From NCBI GenBank assembly GCA_946479745.1, contig CAMLGZ010000022.1:8692-72691 (forward strand): a stretch of DNA of 64,000 nucleotides, in the 5' to 3' direction. Of the stretch, positions 35,822 through 44,277 are shown one piece after another. A program made the translations under genes and the position numbers. Under the pieces are notes generated by a model. The model was not told the DNA's origin. It worked only from the letters and a program-made list of their open reading frames with translations, and did not search any database. This DNA is from an uncultured Pseudoxanthomonas sp. (GTDB lineage: Bacteria; Pseudomonadota; Gammaproteobacteria; Xanthomonadales; Xanthomonadaceae). Within the stretch, counting starts at the first letter, position 1, and each line of letters opens with the position of its first letter.

Positions 35822-38182
35822 TCATGCATCCGTGCCAGCCAATAGCCAGCAGCCGAACACTGGGCCGGCGCTGAAGCCGGTTTCCGGCTCGATGCGCACG
35901 CGCAAGATCTTCCCTTTCGTCGTGGCGGCAGGCAACGGGTAGTCGGCATCGACGAAACGGATGCCGCGGTCGCCGTCCAGCACTTCGTCGGCCACCGGAT
36001 ATCCGTTGGCGAGGATGCGGAAGCGTCGCCGATGCTCGCCTCCCCAGTAGCGCAACCGCAATTTCAACGGACCGGGCCGGCTTTGCAGATCGAATTCGAC
36101 GAATCCTCCGCTGCGCGCATCGCGTCCTTTCCGTCGCCGGTACTCGACGCTGTAGGACAGCTCGCTGCGCAGTGCATGCGCCTTTTCCGAAGCCTCTTCG
36201 CCCAGTTCGATCCGATCAACCGCGTCGGCATCCATTTGCGCCATGGCCTTGGCCTCGGCTGCTTGCCCCGTTTGTTTTCCCCGCCACGCCTGTGGAGGGA
36301 GGTGTTCGAAATAGACCGCGCTGCGCCGGTCGTGCTGTGCATAGTACGGCGCGAAAGCCAACGGTCCCGGATGCACCACCCCGGTCGCCAGATAGCGCCC
36401 GGCGACGTCCTGCGGTGCGAATCCCGCCAGGACATCGCCTTCGGCCACCAGCACCGGATCGACTCGTGTCCCATAGGGTTCTTCCGTAGAACCCAGATCG
36501 GCCGCCATCACCAACGGACCGCGCATCACCGACACAACCTCCGGATCGTCGCTCTGTTCCAGGCGCAACGGCATCGGCAATTCCAGGGTCAGCATGTCGC
36601 CTGCGCGCCAGCGGCGGCGCAGGCGCGCGTAACCGTCGGCCAATTCTGCGCGGACGGGCTTGCCGTTGAGCGCAAGTCGCCACGACTGCGCCCAGCCGGG
36701 GATCCGCAGCGCAATGCGCTGCGCCGCTTCCGGCGCCGCCGTTATGCGCAGGCGGGTCTCGCCACCCAAAGGCAGGTCGCTGTCCAGCTCCATTTGCAGA
36801 CCGGAAGGGCTGTCGTCCAGGCTCGAAGGAATAAAGAGATTGACGAACAAGGTTCCGTCCTTGTCGTCGCGCCAATAGATCGAATCGCCGAACTGGGCGT
36901 GGCTCTCCATGCCGGAACCGACGCAGCACCAGAAATCGCCGAACGGAGTGGAAAACTCGCGCTTGGCCCCGGCCATCAGCGGCATCATGTAGGCGAACAT
37001 GCCGGTGCCCGGATGCTGCTGCGCCATGATGTGGTTGAGCAAAGTGCGTTCGTAGTAGTCGAAATAAGCGGCCCGTGGCGTCCAGCGATACAGGTGCCGG
37101 GTCAGCTTCAGCATGTTGTAGCTGTTGCAGTGCTCGCAGGTCTGTTCGGTGACGAACTTGGAGATCGTATCCGGCGCCTGGAAGTATTCGCGGTCGGCGT
37201 TGCCGCCGATCACATAGGTATGGTGCGCGGTGACCGTAAGCCAGAAGAAACGCGCAGCCGCCGCGGGCTCTGGATCGCCGGTCAGTTCGAACTGGCGGGC
37301 CATGCCGATCAGTTTCGGAATCTGTGTGTTGGCGTGCAGCCGGTCGAGTTTGTCCTGCTGCGCGGCCAGCGGGTCCATGACCTCGCGGTGGCGCAGGCGT
37401 TTGGCCAACCGGAACCAGCGCGGATCGCCGGTGCGGCCATAGAGTTCGGCGAAGGATTCGTTGAGCCCACCGAACTCGCACGACAGCACCCGCTGCATCT
37501 GCGCATCGTCCAGTTGCGCGAACACCGCATCGAGGTAATTGCCCAAACGCACCGCTACCTCGAGCGCATGCGCATTGCCGCAATGCACGTGCGCGTCCAG
37601 CAGGCCTGCGAACAGCTTATGCCAGGTATACAGCGGCGCCCAACTTCCATTCAGGCTGAAGGGCTGAGTTTCGACCCTACCCTGCCTGAGGTCATCGAAG
37701 ACCGCGCGCCCGCTTTCGATCTTTCCATCGTGGTTCTTGCGGGTGAAACCGGCCACATAACCATCGGCGGATTGGGCCTGGCACAACGCCAGTTCGGCGA
37801 CGATGTAATCCGCACGCGACAGGCATTCGGTGTCGCCGGTCTGCGCGTGCATCAGCGATAGCGCGCTGAGATAGTGCCCGAGCGTATGCCCGGCAATGGT
37901 ATCCGCTTCCCAGCCGCCATAGACGGGTGCCTTCGGCTTCAGCCCGGCGTATTGGCGGAAATTGTGCAGCAGGCGATCCGGCTCCAACTGCAGCATGTAG
38001 CGCCGGTTGGTTTGCAGCGAATCCAGGAACATCGACGGTTTCAGCCGTACGTTGCGTAGCGGGACCGCCCGTGCCCGTTGCGGTACGGATGCGGCCGCTT
38101 CGAGCGGGAAGCCGACGAAGCCGGCCGCCGACGCCATGGCGCTCCAGGCGAGGAAACGCCGTCTCGAAAGGCTGATGGTCAT
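35822..38182 (-). CDS. GH127 beta-L-arabinofuranosidase, Tat-exported
   Basis: A 786-residue glycosidase. SRRRFLAWSAMASAAGF is a twin-arginine signal. The (alpha/alpha) barrel contains the GH127 zinc site seen in HypBA1: Glu350 and Cys352 in CEHCNSYNML, and Cys419-Cys420 in FWCCVGSGMESHAQFGDSIYW, Cys419 being the nucleophile position. Family members release L-arabinofuranose from beta-1,2-arabino-oligosaccharides attached to hydroxyproline in extensins. The adjacent genes encode a TonB receptor and, further upstream, a full hydroxyproline pathway, which fits that substrate very well. ATG 38182 begins the Tat signal; the frame extends 18 codons upstream. An intrinsic terminator lies between it and the TonB gene. 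Confidence 0.93.
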   Translation of the reverse strand: MTISLSRRRFLAWSAMASAAGFVGFPLEAAASVPQRARAVPLRNVRLKPSMFLDSLQTNRRYMLQLEPDRLLHNFRQYAGLKPKAPVYGGWEADTIAGHTLGHYLSALSLMHAQTGDTECLSRADYIVAELALCQAQSADGYVAGFTRKNHDGKIESGRAVFDDLRQGRVETQPFSLNGSWAPLYTWHKLFAGLLDAHVHCGNAHALEVAVRLGNYLDAVFAQLDDAQMQRVLSCEFGGLNESFAELYGRTGDPRWFRLAKRLRHREVMDPLAAQQDKLDRLHANTQIPKLIGMARQFELTGDPEPAAAARFFWLTVTAHHTYVIGGNADREYFQAPDTISKFVTEQTCEHCNSYNMLKLTRHLYRWTPRAAYFDYYERTLLNHIMAQQHPGTGMFAYMMPLMAGAKREFSTPFGDFWCCVGSGMESHAQFGDSIYWRDDKDGTLFVNLFIPSSLDDSPSGLQMELDSDLPLGGETRLRITAAPEAAQRIALRIPGWAQSWRLALNGKPVRAELADGYARLRRRWRAGDMLTLELPMPLRLEQSDDPEVVSVMRGPLVMAADLGSTEEPYGTRVDPVLVAEGDVLAGFAPQDVAGRYLATGVVHPGPLAFAPYYAQHDRRSAVYFEHLPPQAWRGKQTGQAAEAKAMAQMDADAVDRIELGEEASEKAHALRSELSYSVEYRRRKGRDARSGGFVEFDLQSRPGPLKLRLRYWGGEHRRRFRILANGYPVADEVLDGDRGIRFVDADYPLPAATTKGKILRVRIEPETGFSAGPVFGCWLLAGTDA

Positions 38183-38232
38183 GCAGTGAATCCTCGTTTT
38201 CCTGCCGACAGTGGCAGAAACGCGTGGCAGCA

Positions 38233-38270
38233 GCAAAACGCGAGCCGCCCAAGCGAACGGGCGGCTTGCG
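38233..38270 (-). terminator. Intrinsic terminator after the TonB receptor gene
   Basis: On the minus strand CGCAAGCCGCCC pairs with GGGCGGCTCGCG (one G-T pair) around an eight-base loop, followed by TTTT. It lies between the receptor and the co-directional GH127 gene, so it may terminate or attenuate. Confidence 0.8.
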
Positions 38271-38281
38271 TTGGCGGTGAG

Positions 38282-41212
38282 TCAGAACGTTACCGTGACC
38301 CGTGCCCACCAGTAGCGGCCGAGCACATCGTAGGTGGTCACGTCGGTATTACCGTTGTTGGCGTTATTGTTGTAGAACAAGGGCGGCTGTTTGTCGCCCA
38401 GATTGTCCACGCCCACGTCGACGCGGGTATGCCAGTCGCTGAAGTCGTAGCCGCCCTGCAGATTATGGTACGCATACGAGCCGATCCCGCGTTCGACCGC
38501 CGGCAGCGCCGAATCGGCGGAGAGATTCTGCCTTGCGTCGGTGCTGCCGATCGAGGTGTGCCCCACGTAGCGGATACGCCAGGCGGCGCTCCATGGCCCC
38601 TGCTTCCAGGTCAACGTGCCCAGCGCGCGGATGCGCGGGAAATTGCCATAGGAATAGGTGTACTTGCCCGCGCTGTGGATCACCACGGTTCCCGGGTCGG
38701 TGGGATCGGGATTAATGTCGTAACGCGCCACATAGGTGCCGTTGAGGCTTGCGTTGAAGCTGCCCCAGCGCGTATCGGGCAGACGATAGTTCGCGCCGAA
38801 ATCCACGCCCTTTGTCCACAACTGGCCCAGGTTCACCGTCGGCTCGCCGATGTAGTAGATGGTGCCGTTGCCGTTGCGGTGGATCAGAGGGCAGAACGCG
38901 CTGGCGGAATTGGCGTAGCACTGGTTGAGCACGGTCTGTGCCGATACCGTGGCAATGGTGTCCACCAGATTGATGCGCCATACATCGGCGCTCAGCGAAA
39001 GTCCTTCCAGCCACTTCGGGTCGTAGACCACACCGAAATCGTAGGACTTTCCGGTTTCGGGCTTGAGGCCATCGTAGCCGGCCACCAGCGCGCCGGAAGT
39101 GCGTCCGGAAACCTGTGGATCGGCCTGCTGATAGCTGCCGTCCGTCGGCACGTTGGCGCAGGCTACGTCATTGCCGCCGGTATAGCCGTTGCAGGGATCG
39201 ATGGCAGAAGCGGCATCGCCGCCGATGCCGGCGTACAGCTCGTTGATATTGGGCGCGCGGAACACCTCCGACACGGTGCCGCGCAGCAGCAGGTTTTCGA
39301 TCGGTCGCCATTCCAGCGCCAGTTTGCTGTTAGTGGTGCTTCCTACCGAATCGTAATCCGAGAAACGCGTGCCGATGGAGAGGTTCAGGGCGTGCGCGAA
39401 AGGCTTGTCGGCCAGCAACGGAATCAAGGTTTCGGCATAGGCCTCCTTCACATTGAAACTGCCGTTCAGCACCGTGGTGCAGAACTCGACAACGCCGCAC
39501 AGACCTTCCAGATCGGCCACGGCCAGATCGTCGGTCTTGGTCGAGGTGCTTTCCTTGCGATAGGACAAGCCGACCGCGAGATTGACTGTCCCGGCGGGAA
39601 GGTCGAACAGATTGCCGTTGGCGTTGGCTTCGAACTGCTTGACGGTGTAGGTGCTGGTGCTGATCGGATTGACGACCATCGCTTTCAGCGCCTCCACGGT
39701 GGCCGGATCGTTGGTGTTGAAGATGTCGATCGGAGTGCAGCCGGCTATGGCCGCGCCCGCAGCGCCGCACTTGACTATCCCATCGCTGTCCAGGAAAGAG
39801 GGCCCGACGGCCTGATTGAACGCAGCGTAATTCAGGAAGCCGTTGTTGATCGACTTCTGCCGGACCTGGCCATAGTTGAAATTGGCGTCCCATTGCCAGG
39901 AGCTTTCACCGAAACCGCCACGCAGGCCGGCGTTGGTCTGCAGATTGTAGGTGTTGTATTCGTACTGGCGATTGCCCAGCGAAACCAGGCGTGTATTGAA
40001 AGTGTTGTAGGTAGTGCCGGTGGCCCGATCGGCGCCGAAATTTATTCCGAAGGGGTTGTAGTAGCTATTTTCCGACACCAGGAAATTGTCGCCGATGGCG
40101 AAGATCGGCACCGGTGCGATGATCGATGCCGAATGGGTCTTGGTGAAATAGGCGTTGCCGTAGGCTTCGACGTTGTCGGTCAGGCGGAAGCTGCCCAGCA
40201 CGAAGGCGTTGGTGCGCTCCTGCGGTGTCTGCAACAGGTTGAAGGGCTGGTAGTTGTAGGAATCCGCCGTGGCGTCGTAGCAATGGTAATCGCCTTGGTC
40301 GGTCGGGCCGCTGCCGGTGGCAGAATCGAGGGTGACGCGCGAGCAACCGGCGCTGGCGGCCAGGGCTGCGGCTTCGGCGGAACCGTCGTTGAAGCTGATC
40401 GTACCGAAGGGAGTCGCCGAAGAGCCTTGTTTAACAGCCTCTCCATTGACCAGATTCAGCGCGTCCTTGGAGAACGCGCGTTGCGCAGCCGATACTTCGT
40501 CGATCTTGTGGTAGGACACGCCACCGACCACACTGGCCCTATCCCAGGCATGTCCGGCGGTGAACGAATAGTTGCGCCGGGTGCCGTCGCCACGCGAAGT
40601 CTGACCGAAGTCGGCGCTGGCCTGCACGCCTTCGAAGCGGTCGCGCAGAATGAAATTGACCACGCCGCCGATGGCGTCGGAGCCGTAGACGGCGGACGCG
40701 CCGTCGCCCAGCACTTCGACGCGCTCGACCATAGCGGCCGGAATGCTGTTGATATCGTTGTAGGCTAGACGCACGCCATTGACCAGCACCAAGGTACGCT
40801 TCTCACCCAGGCCGCGTAGCGAGACCGCGGACGCACCGGTGCCGCCGCCGTTGTTGACGTTGGGGTTGGTGGCGTTGCCGGCGATGGCGGGCAACTCCTG
40901 GATCAGATCGCCCAGCGTCGCCTTGCCGGTGGCCTCGATGGCCTCGCGGCCGATGGTAGTGACCGGATTGGCGGTCTCGGTATCGACGCGACGGATGCGG
41001 GAGCCGGTGACGGTGACGCTGTCGAGAGTGGTGGCGTCGCCAGCGCTCTCCGCAGTCGGCGTTTCCTGCGCCTGCGCCGAGCAGGTGGCGACTAGTATCA
41101 GTGCGACGACAATGGCCCGGACCAACGGTGCATGGGGGCGCGGAATGGCCAGGAACGGTGTCCCGCGATGACGACAGCGGGAAGGAGAAAGCATTACTTC
41201 GGCGGATCGCAT
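38282..41212 (-). CDS. TonB-dependent outer-membrane receptor
   Basis: A 976-residue receptor. The N-terminus contains a hydrophobic export segment (VRAIVVALILVATCSAQAQ), then a TonB-box-like DSVTVTG. The plug domain follows (VSLRGLGEKRTLVLVNGVRL, then YGSDAIGGVVNFIL), and the 22-strand barrel ends in the terminal Phe of YWWARVTVTF. Cysteine pairs in the loops are typical of the large Xanthomonad oligosaccharide/peptide receptors. TGAGGAGACACCC precedes ATG 41212. With the GH127, GH35 and peptidase genes nearby it probably imports glycan or glycopeptide fragments of hydroxyproline-rich proteins. The cargo is inferred. Confidence 0.93.
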   Translation of the reverse strand: MRSAEVMLSPSRCRHRGTPFLAIPRPHAPLVRAIVVALILVATCSAQAQETPTAESAGDATTLDSVTVTGSRIRRVDTETANPVTTIGREAIEATGKATLGDLIQELPAIAGNATNPNVNNGGGTGASAVSLRGLGEKRTLVLVNGVRLAYNDINSIPAAMVERVEVLGDGASAVYGSDAIGGVVNFILRDRFEGVQASADFGQTSRGDGTRRNYSFTAGHAWDRASVVGGVSYHKIDEVSAAQRAFSKDALNLVNGEAVKQGSSATPFGTISFNDGSAEAAALAASAGCSRVTLDSATGSGPTDQGDYHCYDATADSYNYQPFNLLQTPQERTNAFVLGSFRLTDNVEAYGNAYFTKTHSASIIAPVPIFAIGDNFLVSENSYYNPFGINFGADRATGTTYNTFNTRLVSLGNRQYEYNTYNLQTNAGLRGGFGESSWQWDANFNYGQVRQKSINNGFLNYAAFNQAVGPSFLDSDGIVKCGAAGAAIAGCTPIDIFNTNDPATVEALKAMVVNPISTSTYTVKQFEANANGNLFDLPAGTVNLAVGLSYRKESTSTKTDDLAVADLEGLCGVVEFCTTVLNGSFNVKEAYAETLIPLLADKPFAHALNLSIGTRFSDYDSVGSTTNSKLALEWRPIENLLLRGTVSEVFRAPNINELYAGIGGDAASAIDPCNGYTGGNDVACANVPTDGSYQQADPQVSGRTSGALVAGYDGLKPETGKSYDFGVVYDPKWLEGLSLSADVWRINLVDTIATVSAQTVLNQCYANSASAFCPLIHRNGNGTIYYIGEPTVNLGQLWTKGVDFGANYRLPDTRWGSFNASLNGTYVARYDINPDPTDPGTVVIHSAGKYTYSYGNFPRIRALGTLTWKQGPWSAAWRIRYVGHTSIGSTDARQNLSADSALPAVERGIGSYAYHNLQGGYDFSDWHTRVDVGVDNLGDKQPPLFYNNNANNGNTDVTTYDVLGRYWWARVTVTF

Positions 41213-41801
41213 GGGTGTCTCCTCAGACGGAATCGATGGGGGCGGATACGGATTCGTGGGGTAAGAGCGCCCGTGCCGGCTTGCGCCAGCGCAAGAAACG
41301 CCTGGATTCGCCGCGTCTGAACGGGTGACGGCGGCGCGGAAAACCTTTTCGTCTGCTCGCCGGGCACTCGCGCGCGGCCGGACGGGCATTGCCTGATTCA
41401 CCGGTGGAGAAAGATGTAGCGCTACGGATCGCTCCGTGCGCTTCCCTGGAGCGTCGCCGGCCGCATCCGGCGCTATCGCCGGTGCCACCGTCCACCAAAA
41501 AGCATTTATTATTCTGCGTCACCTCCGGCTTTGTTCAGACGCGCGGTTCGCTGAACGGAAACGCGACATCGTGCTCACCGTCTTACACGTCCGCATGTCA
41601 CGCATGCGTCATGGATCCGGCCTACCCTCATCCTGCATGCACAATGACCAATGCGTCTTGTCGCAATTGTCGTTTTCGGGTGCGGAATACAGCATGTTTT
41701 TATCCGCTGCCAGCATTGCGGGGCACAGACCTTCCCAGCGGATCGGCCGCTCTTAATGCCGTGGCGGGGCGTTGCGAAAACCTCTCCACACGCAGATTCA
41801 T
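41213..41801. other. Long leader/intergenic region upstream of the TonB receptor gene
   Basis: This 589-base stretch separates the receptor from the upstream hydrolase gene on the same strand. Small frames here lack start signals. It contains a degenerate copy of the shared palindrome (41681-41694) and, nearer the gene, an AT-rich block around 41500-41512 that could serve as -10 region on the minus strand. No terminator was recognised. Confidence 0.5.
41681..41694. promoter_or_regulatory. Degenerate copy of the shared locus palindrome
   Basis: TGCGGAATACAGCA matches the perfect site at 44245-44258 (TGCGGAATTCCGCA) at 12 of 14 positions. It lies in the TonB receptor upstream region but about 470 bases from the start codon, so its role is uncertain. 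Confidence 0.35.
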
Positions 41802-44159
41802 TCAGGCATAGGTGGCCTGCACCGCCACGCGCGTTCCAGCGCGCCCCGCGATGTGCAGTGCGTCACTATTTCTTCCGGCTAACGCCACTTCCTTGCCGTC
41901 CACCGTGGCTCCGAGCAGGCGCTTTCCCGCGGGCAAGCGCAAACTGAGCCAGATGCTATCGGGCGCGCCGGATGGCAAGTCGACTTGGCCTTCGATGCGC
42001 TGAACCCGCGCATTGGCGCGCAACTGGAAACCGACCTTGCCCCAGCGCGTGGGCGCACCAGAGATCCCGATGGTCTCGCCGCTGGCCAGCCATTCGCGCG
42101 GTACAGCGCGCGCCAGATGCAGCTGTTCACCGGTACTGTCTTCGAATACCAGCATCCAGCGCAGCAGCAGCGGAATGGTCAACTGCGCCGGCATGCAGAA
42201 CAGCGGCATGCCGCCGGTGATGCCGCTCACCTCGCCCGCCGTCCAACCGCCGCGCGTGTGCACGTGATAGCGGTGGGCGTACAGGAACAGCAGGTATTCC
42301 TCGATCCGGTCCAGGCGCAGTAATTGCTGCGCATAACCGTAGGAAATGAAACCGAGCAGGTCGCGCGCATCCTTGCTCGGCGGCGCGATGTTGGCGACCA
42401 CACCCAGGCTGGTGCCGCCGTGACCGCGTACGCAGTCGATCACCAAGTTCGCCAGATCGTCGGGCAACACATCGGCCTGCAACAGTTCGGCATAGACGCG
42501 GTGCGGCCATCCCTGCTCACTGGGATTTTCCTGCAGCAGCGACTGGCGGAACGTCAGCTTCACGCCCGGCAGCGGGCCGATGTAAGGCGGCTTCAGATCG
42601 CGACGGACATTGGCACGCAGCGTGCGCTCGGTCTGCGCAGTCAGGCGTTGCGACCGCTGGTTCCAACGCCGCGCGGTCGCCGGTGCGTCCACACCGCCGA
42701 TATGCGTCCACACCGGCGCGATATCGGCCAAGCCGCGCGCGGCCAACGCGCTGTTGGCGTAGTAGGGCTTCCACCACAGCGTGGGATCGGGGAACAGGCA
42801 GGCGTCGGATTCGTTCCAGCCATGTATCAGGCCGTGGCCCGGCGCATCGGATGGCAGCGCCAGGCTCTGGTCGTGCAATTCTTCCAGGATTTGCGCGGTG
42901 GCTTCTATCTTGCCGCGATGCTTGCGCAGCAGCGGCGCATCGCCGGTGTAGTGCAGATAGCGCGCCATCAGCGACAGGATCAGGCCGAACTGCCCGGTCT
43001 CAGGCCCGCGCATGTTGGGCATGCCGTCGGGCTGCACGAAATCGGTGAAGTAGCCGTCCAGTACCGCCGCGGCCTGGTCGAAGCGGCCCCACTCCAGATT
43101 GGCGTACAGCGAACTGGTGAAGGTGTCCTGGAACCCGTCGTACTCGTTACCGTAATAGTCGCGATCCACCGCACCATACTTGGGATAAGTACCGCCAGGA
43201 CGCACTACCAGTTCACGGGCAAAAGCAAAGCGCGCCATGTCGTTCCAGCTCGGATCCGGCAGACTGGCTTCGACGGTGCCGGCAAGCAGGTCCTGCCAGT
43301 AACCCGCGAACGCCAGCAGCCCGCGATAGAAATCCTCGGCCGTCGCAGCCCCCCGCCGCGGCAGATAATCGGGATAGCTGTGCGTGTACACCGTCTTCAG
43401 CGCCTTGCCGTTCTCCACCAGCACGGTGCGGTGCCAGGTCTGGACGACGAAACGATCCTCGGCGCGTACGTCGGCGAATACCAACAGGTCGTAGTGGCGG
43501 TGGGCCGACACCGGCATCACCTTGTGCACCGCCGGCATCCAGCCGCCCAACAGTCCTTCATGCCTGCGCTTGATCAGCGCGACTTCGCCGAGTTGAGCGA
43601 AGGCATGCTCCGGACGCCAGGTGCGGCTGCGTCCATTGGGCAGGATGGGCATGGTATCGACGGCTTCACGCGTACCGACGAAGGTGGTCCAAGGCCAGCG
43701 CCCATCATGATCCTTGGGATCCAGCAGCGACGCTGGCGGCGGTGCGGCATCGCGCACTTCTTCCGCCGACGGATCGCCGTTCCGCAACAAGTGGTCGGCC
43801 AGCAGGTCGGCGTCGGCCAGCGCCACGTCGGCGAGTTTCATGCCGAAATACGGCGGCTTGTCGCTGGGAAACGCCGCTTCCGTGCGCTTGCCCAGGGTCG
43901 CCATGCCATCGGCGCAGACGAAACTGATCGCACCGTCCGGCGTACGCAGATCCTCGTACACGGTCCAATCGGCGCCTTCGTCACGGAACGCGCAGACACG
44001 GGTGTGGCCTAGCAGCGCGCCTTCCGTCAAAGGCCGCAGCACGGGCCTGGGCAGCTTCGCAATTGCAGCGGACGCCGCCACGCTATCGGCGGAGAAGCCG
44101 ACCCCGGCTACTGCGGTAGTAGCGGTCAATCCATGCTGCAGAAACCGTCTTCTGTCCAC
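41802..44159 (-). CDS. Unassigned Tat-exported alpha/alpha-barrel glycoside hydrolase-like protein
   Basis: A protein of about 785 residues. GTG 44159 gives MDRRRFLQHGLTATTAVAGV, a clean twin-arginine signal, with GGGAG seven bases upstream; the open frame reaches a GTG at 44210. The N-terminal part is beta-rich. The central part has the repeated helix pairs of a six-hairpin glycosidase, with aromatic and acidic stretches such as YYGNEYDGFQDTF, HGWNESDACLFPDPTLWW and GGWTAGEVSGITGG, and the C-terminus is a beta domain. I cannot assign it to a numbered family. Lying between the TonB receptor and a GH35 gene, with the shared palindrome in its promoter, it likely attacks a glycan of hydroxyproline-rich proteins. 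Confidence 0.8.
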   Translation of the reverse strand: MDRRRFLQHGLTATTAVAGVGFSADSVAASAAIAKLPRPVLRPLTEGALLGHTRVCAFRDEGADWTVYEDLRTPDGAISFVCADGMATLGKRTEAAFPSDKPPYFGMKLADVALADADLLADHLLRNGDPSAEEVRDAAPPPASLLDPKDHDGRWPWTTFVGTREAVDTMPILPNGRSRTWRPEHAFAQLGEVALIKRRHEGLLGGWMPAVHKVMPVSAHRHYDLLVFADVRAEDRFVVQTWHRTVLVENGKALKTVYTHSYPDYLPRRGAATAEDFYRGLLAFAGYWQDLLAGTVEASLPDPSWNDMARFAFARELVVRPGGTYPKYGAVDRDYYGNEYDGFQDTFTSSLYANLEWGRFDQAAAVLDGYFTDFVQPDGMPNMRGPETGQFGLILSLMARYLHYTGDAPLLRKHRGKIEATAQILEELHDQSLALPSDAPGHGLIHGWNESDACLFPDPTLWWKPYYANSALAARGLADIAPVWTHIGGVDAPATARRWNQRSQRLTAQTERTLRANVRRDLKPPYIGPLPGVKLTFRQSLLQENPSEQGWPHRVYAELLQADVLPDDLANLVIDCVRGHGGTSLGVVANIAPPSKDARDLLGFISYGYAQQLLRLDRIEEYLLFLYAHRYHVHTRGGWTAGEVSGITGGMPLFCMPAQLTIPLLLRWMLVFEDSTGEQLHLARAVPREWLASGETIGISGAPTRWGKVGFQLRANARVQRIEGQVDLPSGAPDSIWLSLRLPAGKRLLGATVDGKEVALAGRNSDALHIAGRAGTRVAVQATYA

Positions 44160-44243
44160 TCCCACGCTCCCGAACTTCCATCCGATATCCGGCCATGCTG
44201 CGGCAAGCACCTGGCAGTGTCTTGTTCGCTACCTGGCGCATAC

Positions 44244-44259
44244 GTGCGGAATTCCGCAC
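44244..44259. promoter_or_regulatory. Perfect 16-bp palindrome in the promoter of the unassigned hydrolase gene
   Basis: GTGCGGAATTCCGCAC is a perfect inverted repeat. On the minus strand it fills the 17-base spacer between a TTGGCT -35-like and a TATGCG -10-like element, about 85 bases upstream of the GTG start. The inner 14 bases match 13 of 14 in the site upstream of the hydroxyproline operon (56566-56579). Confidence 0.65.
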
Positions 44260-44277
44260 AGCCAAAAAGACGCTGGA

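Noticed and set aside
36032..37861. A 609-codon plus-strand open frame, and similar long plus-strand frames at 38078-40768, 42324-44012 and 43714-45702
   Set aside because: They are exactly antisense to well-supported glycosidase and TonB receptor genes, have low-complexity arginine/glycine-rich translations and no family features; they arise from high third-position GC.
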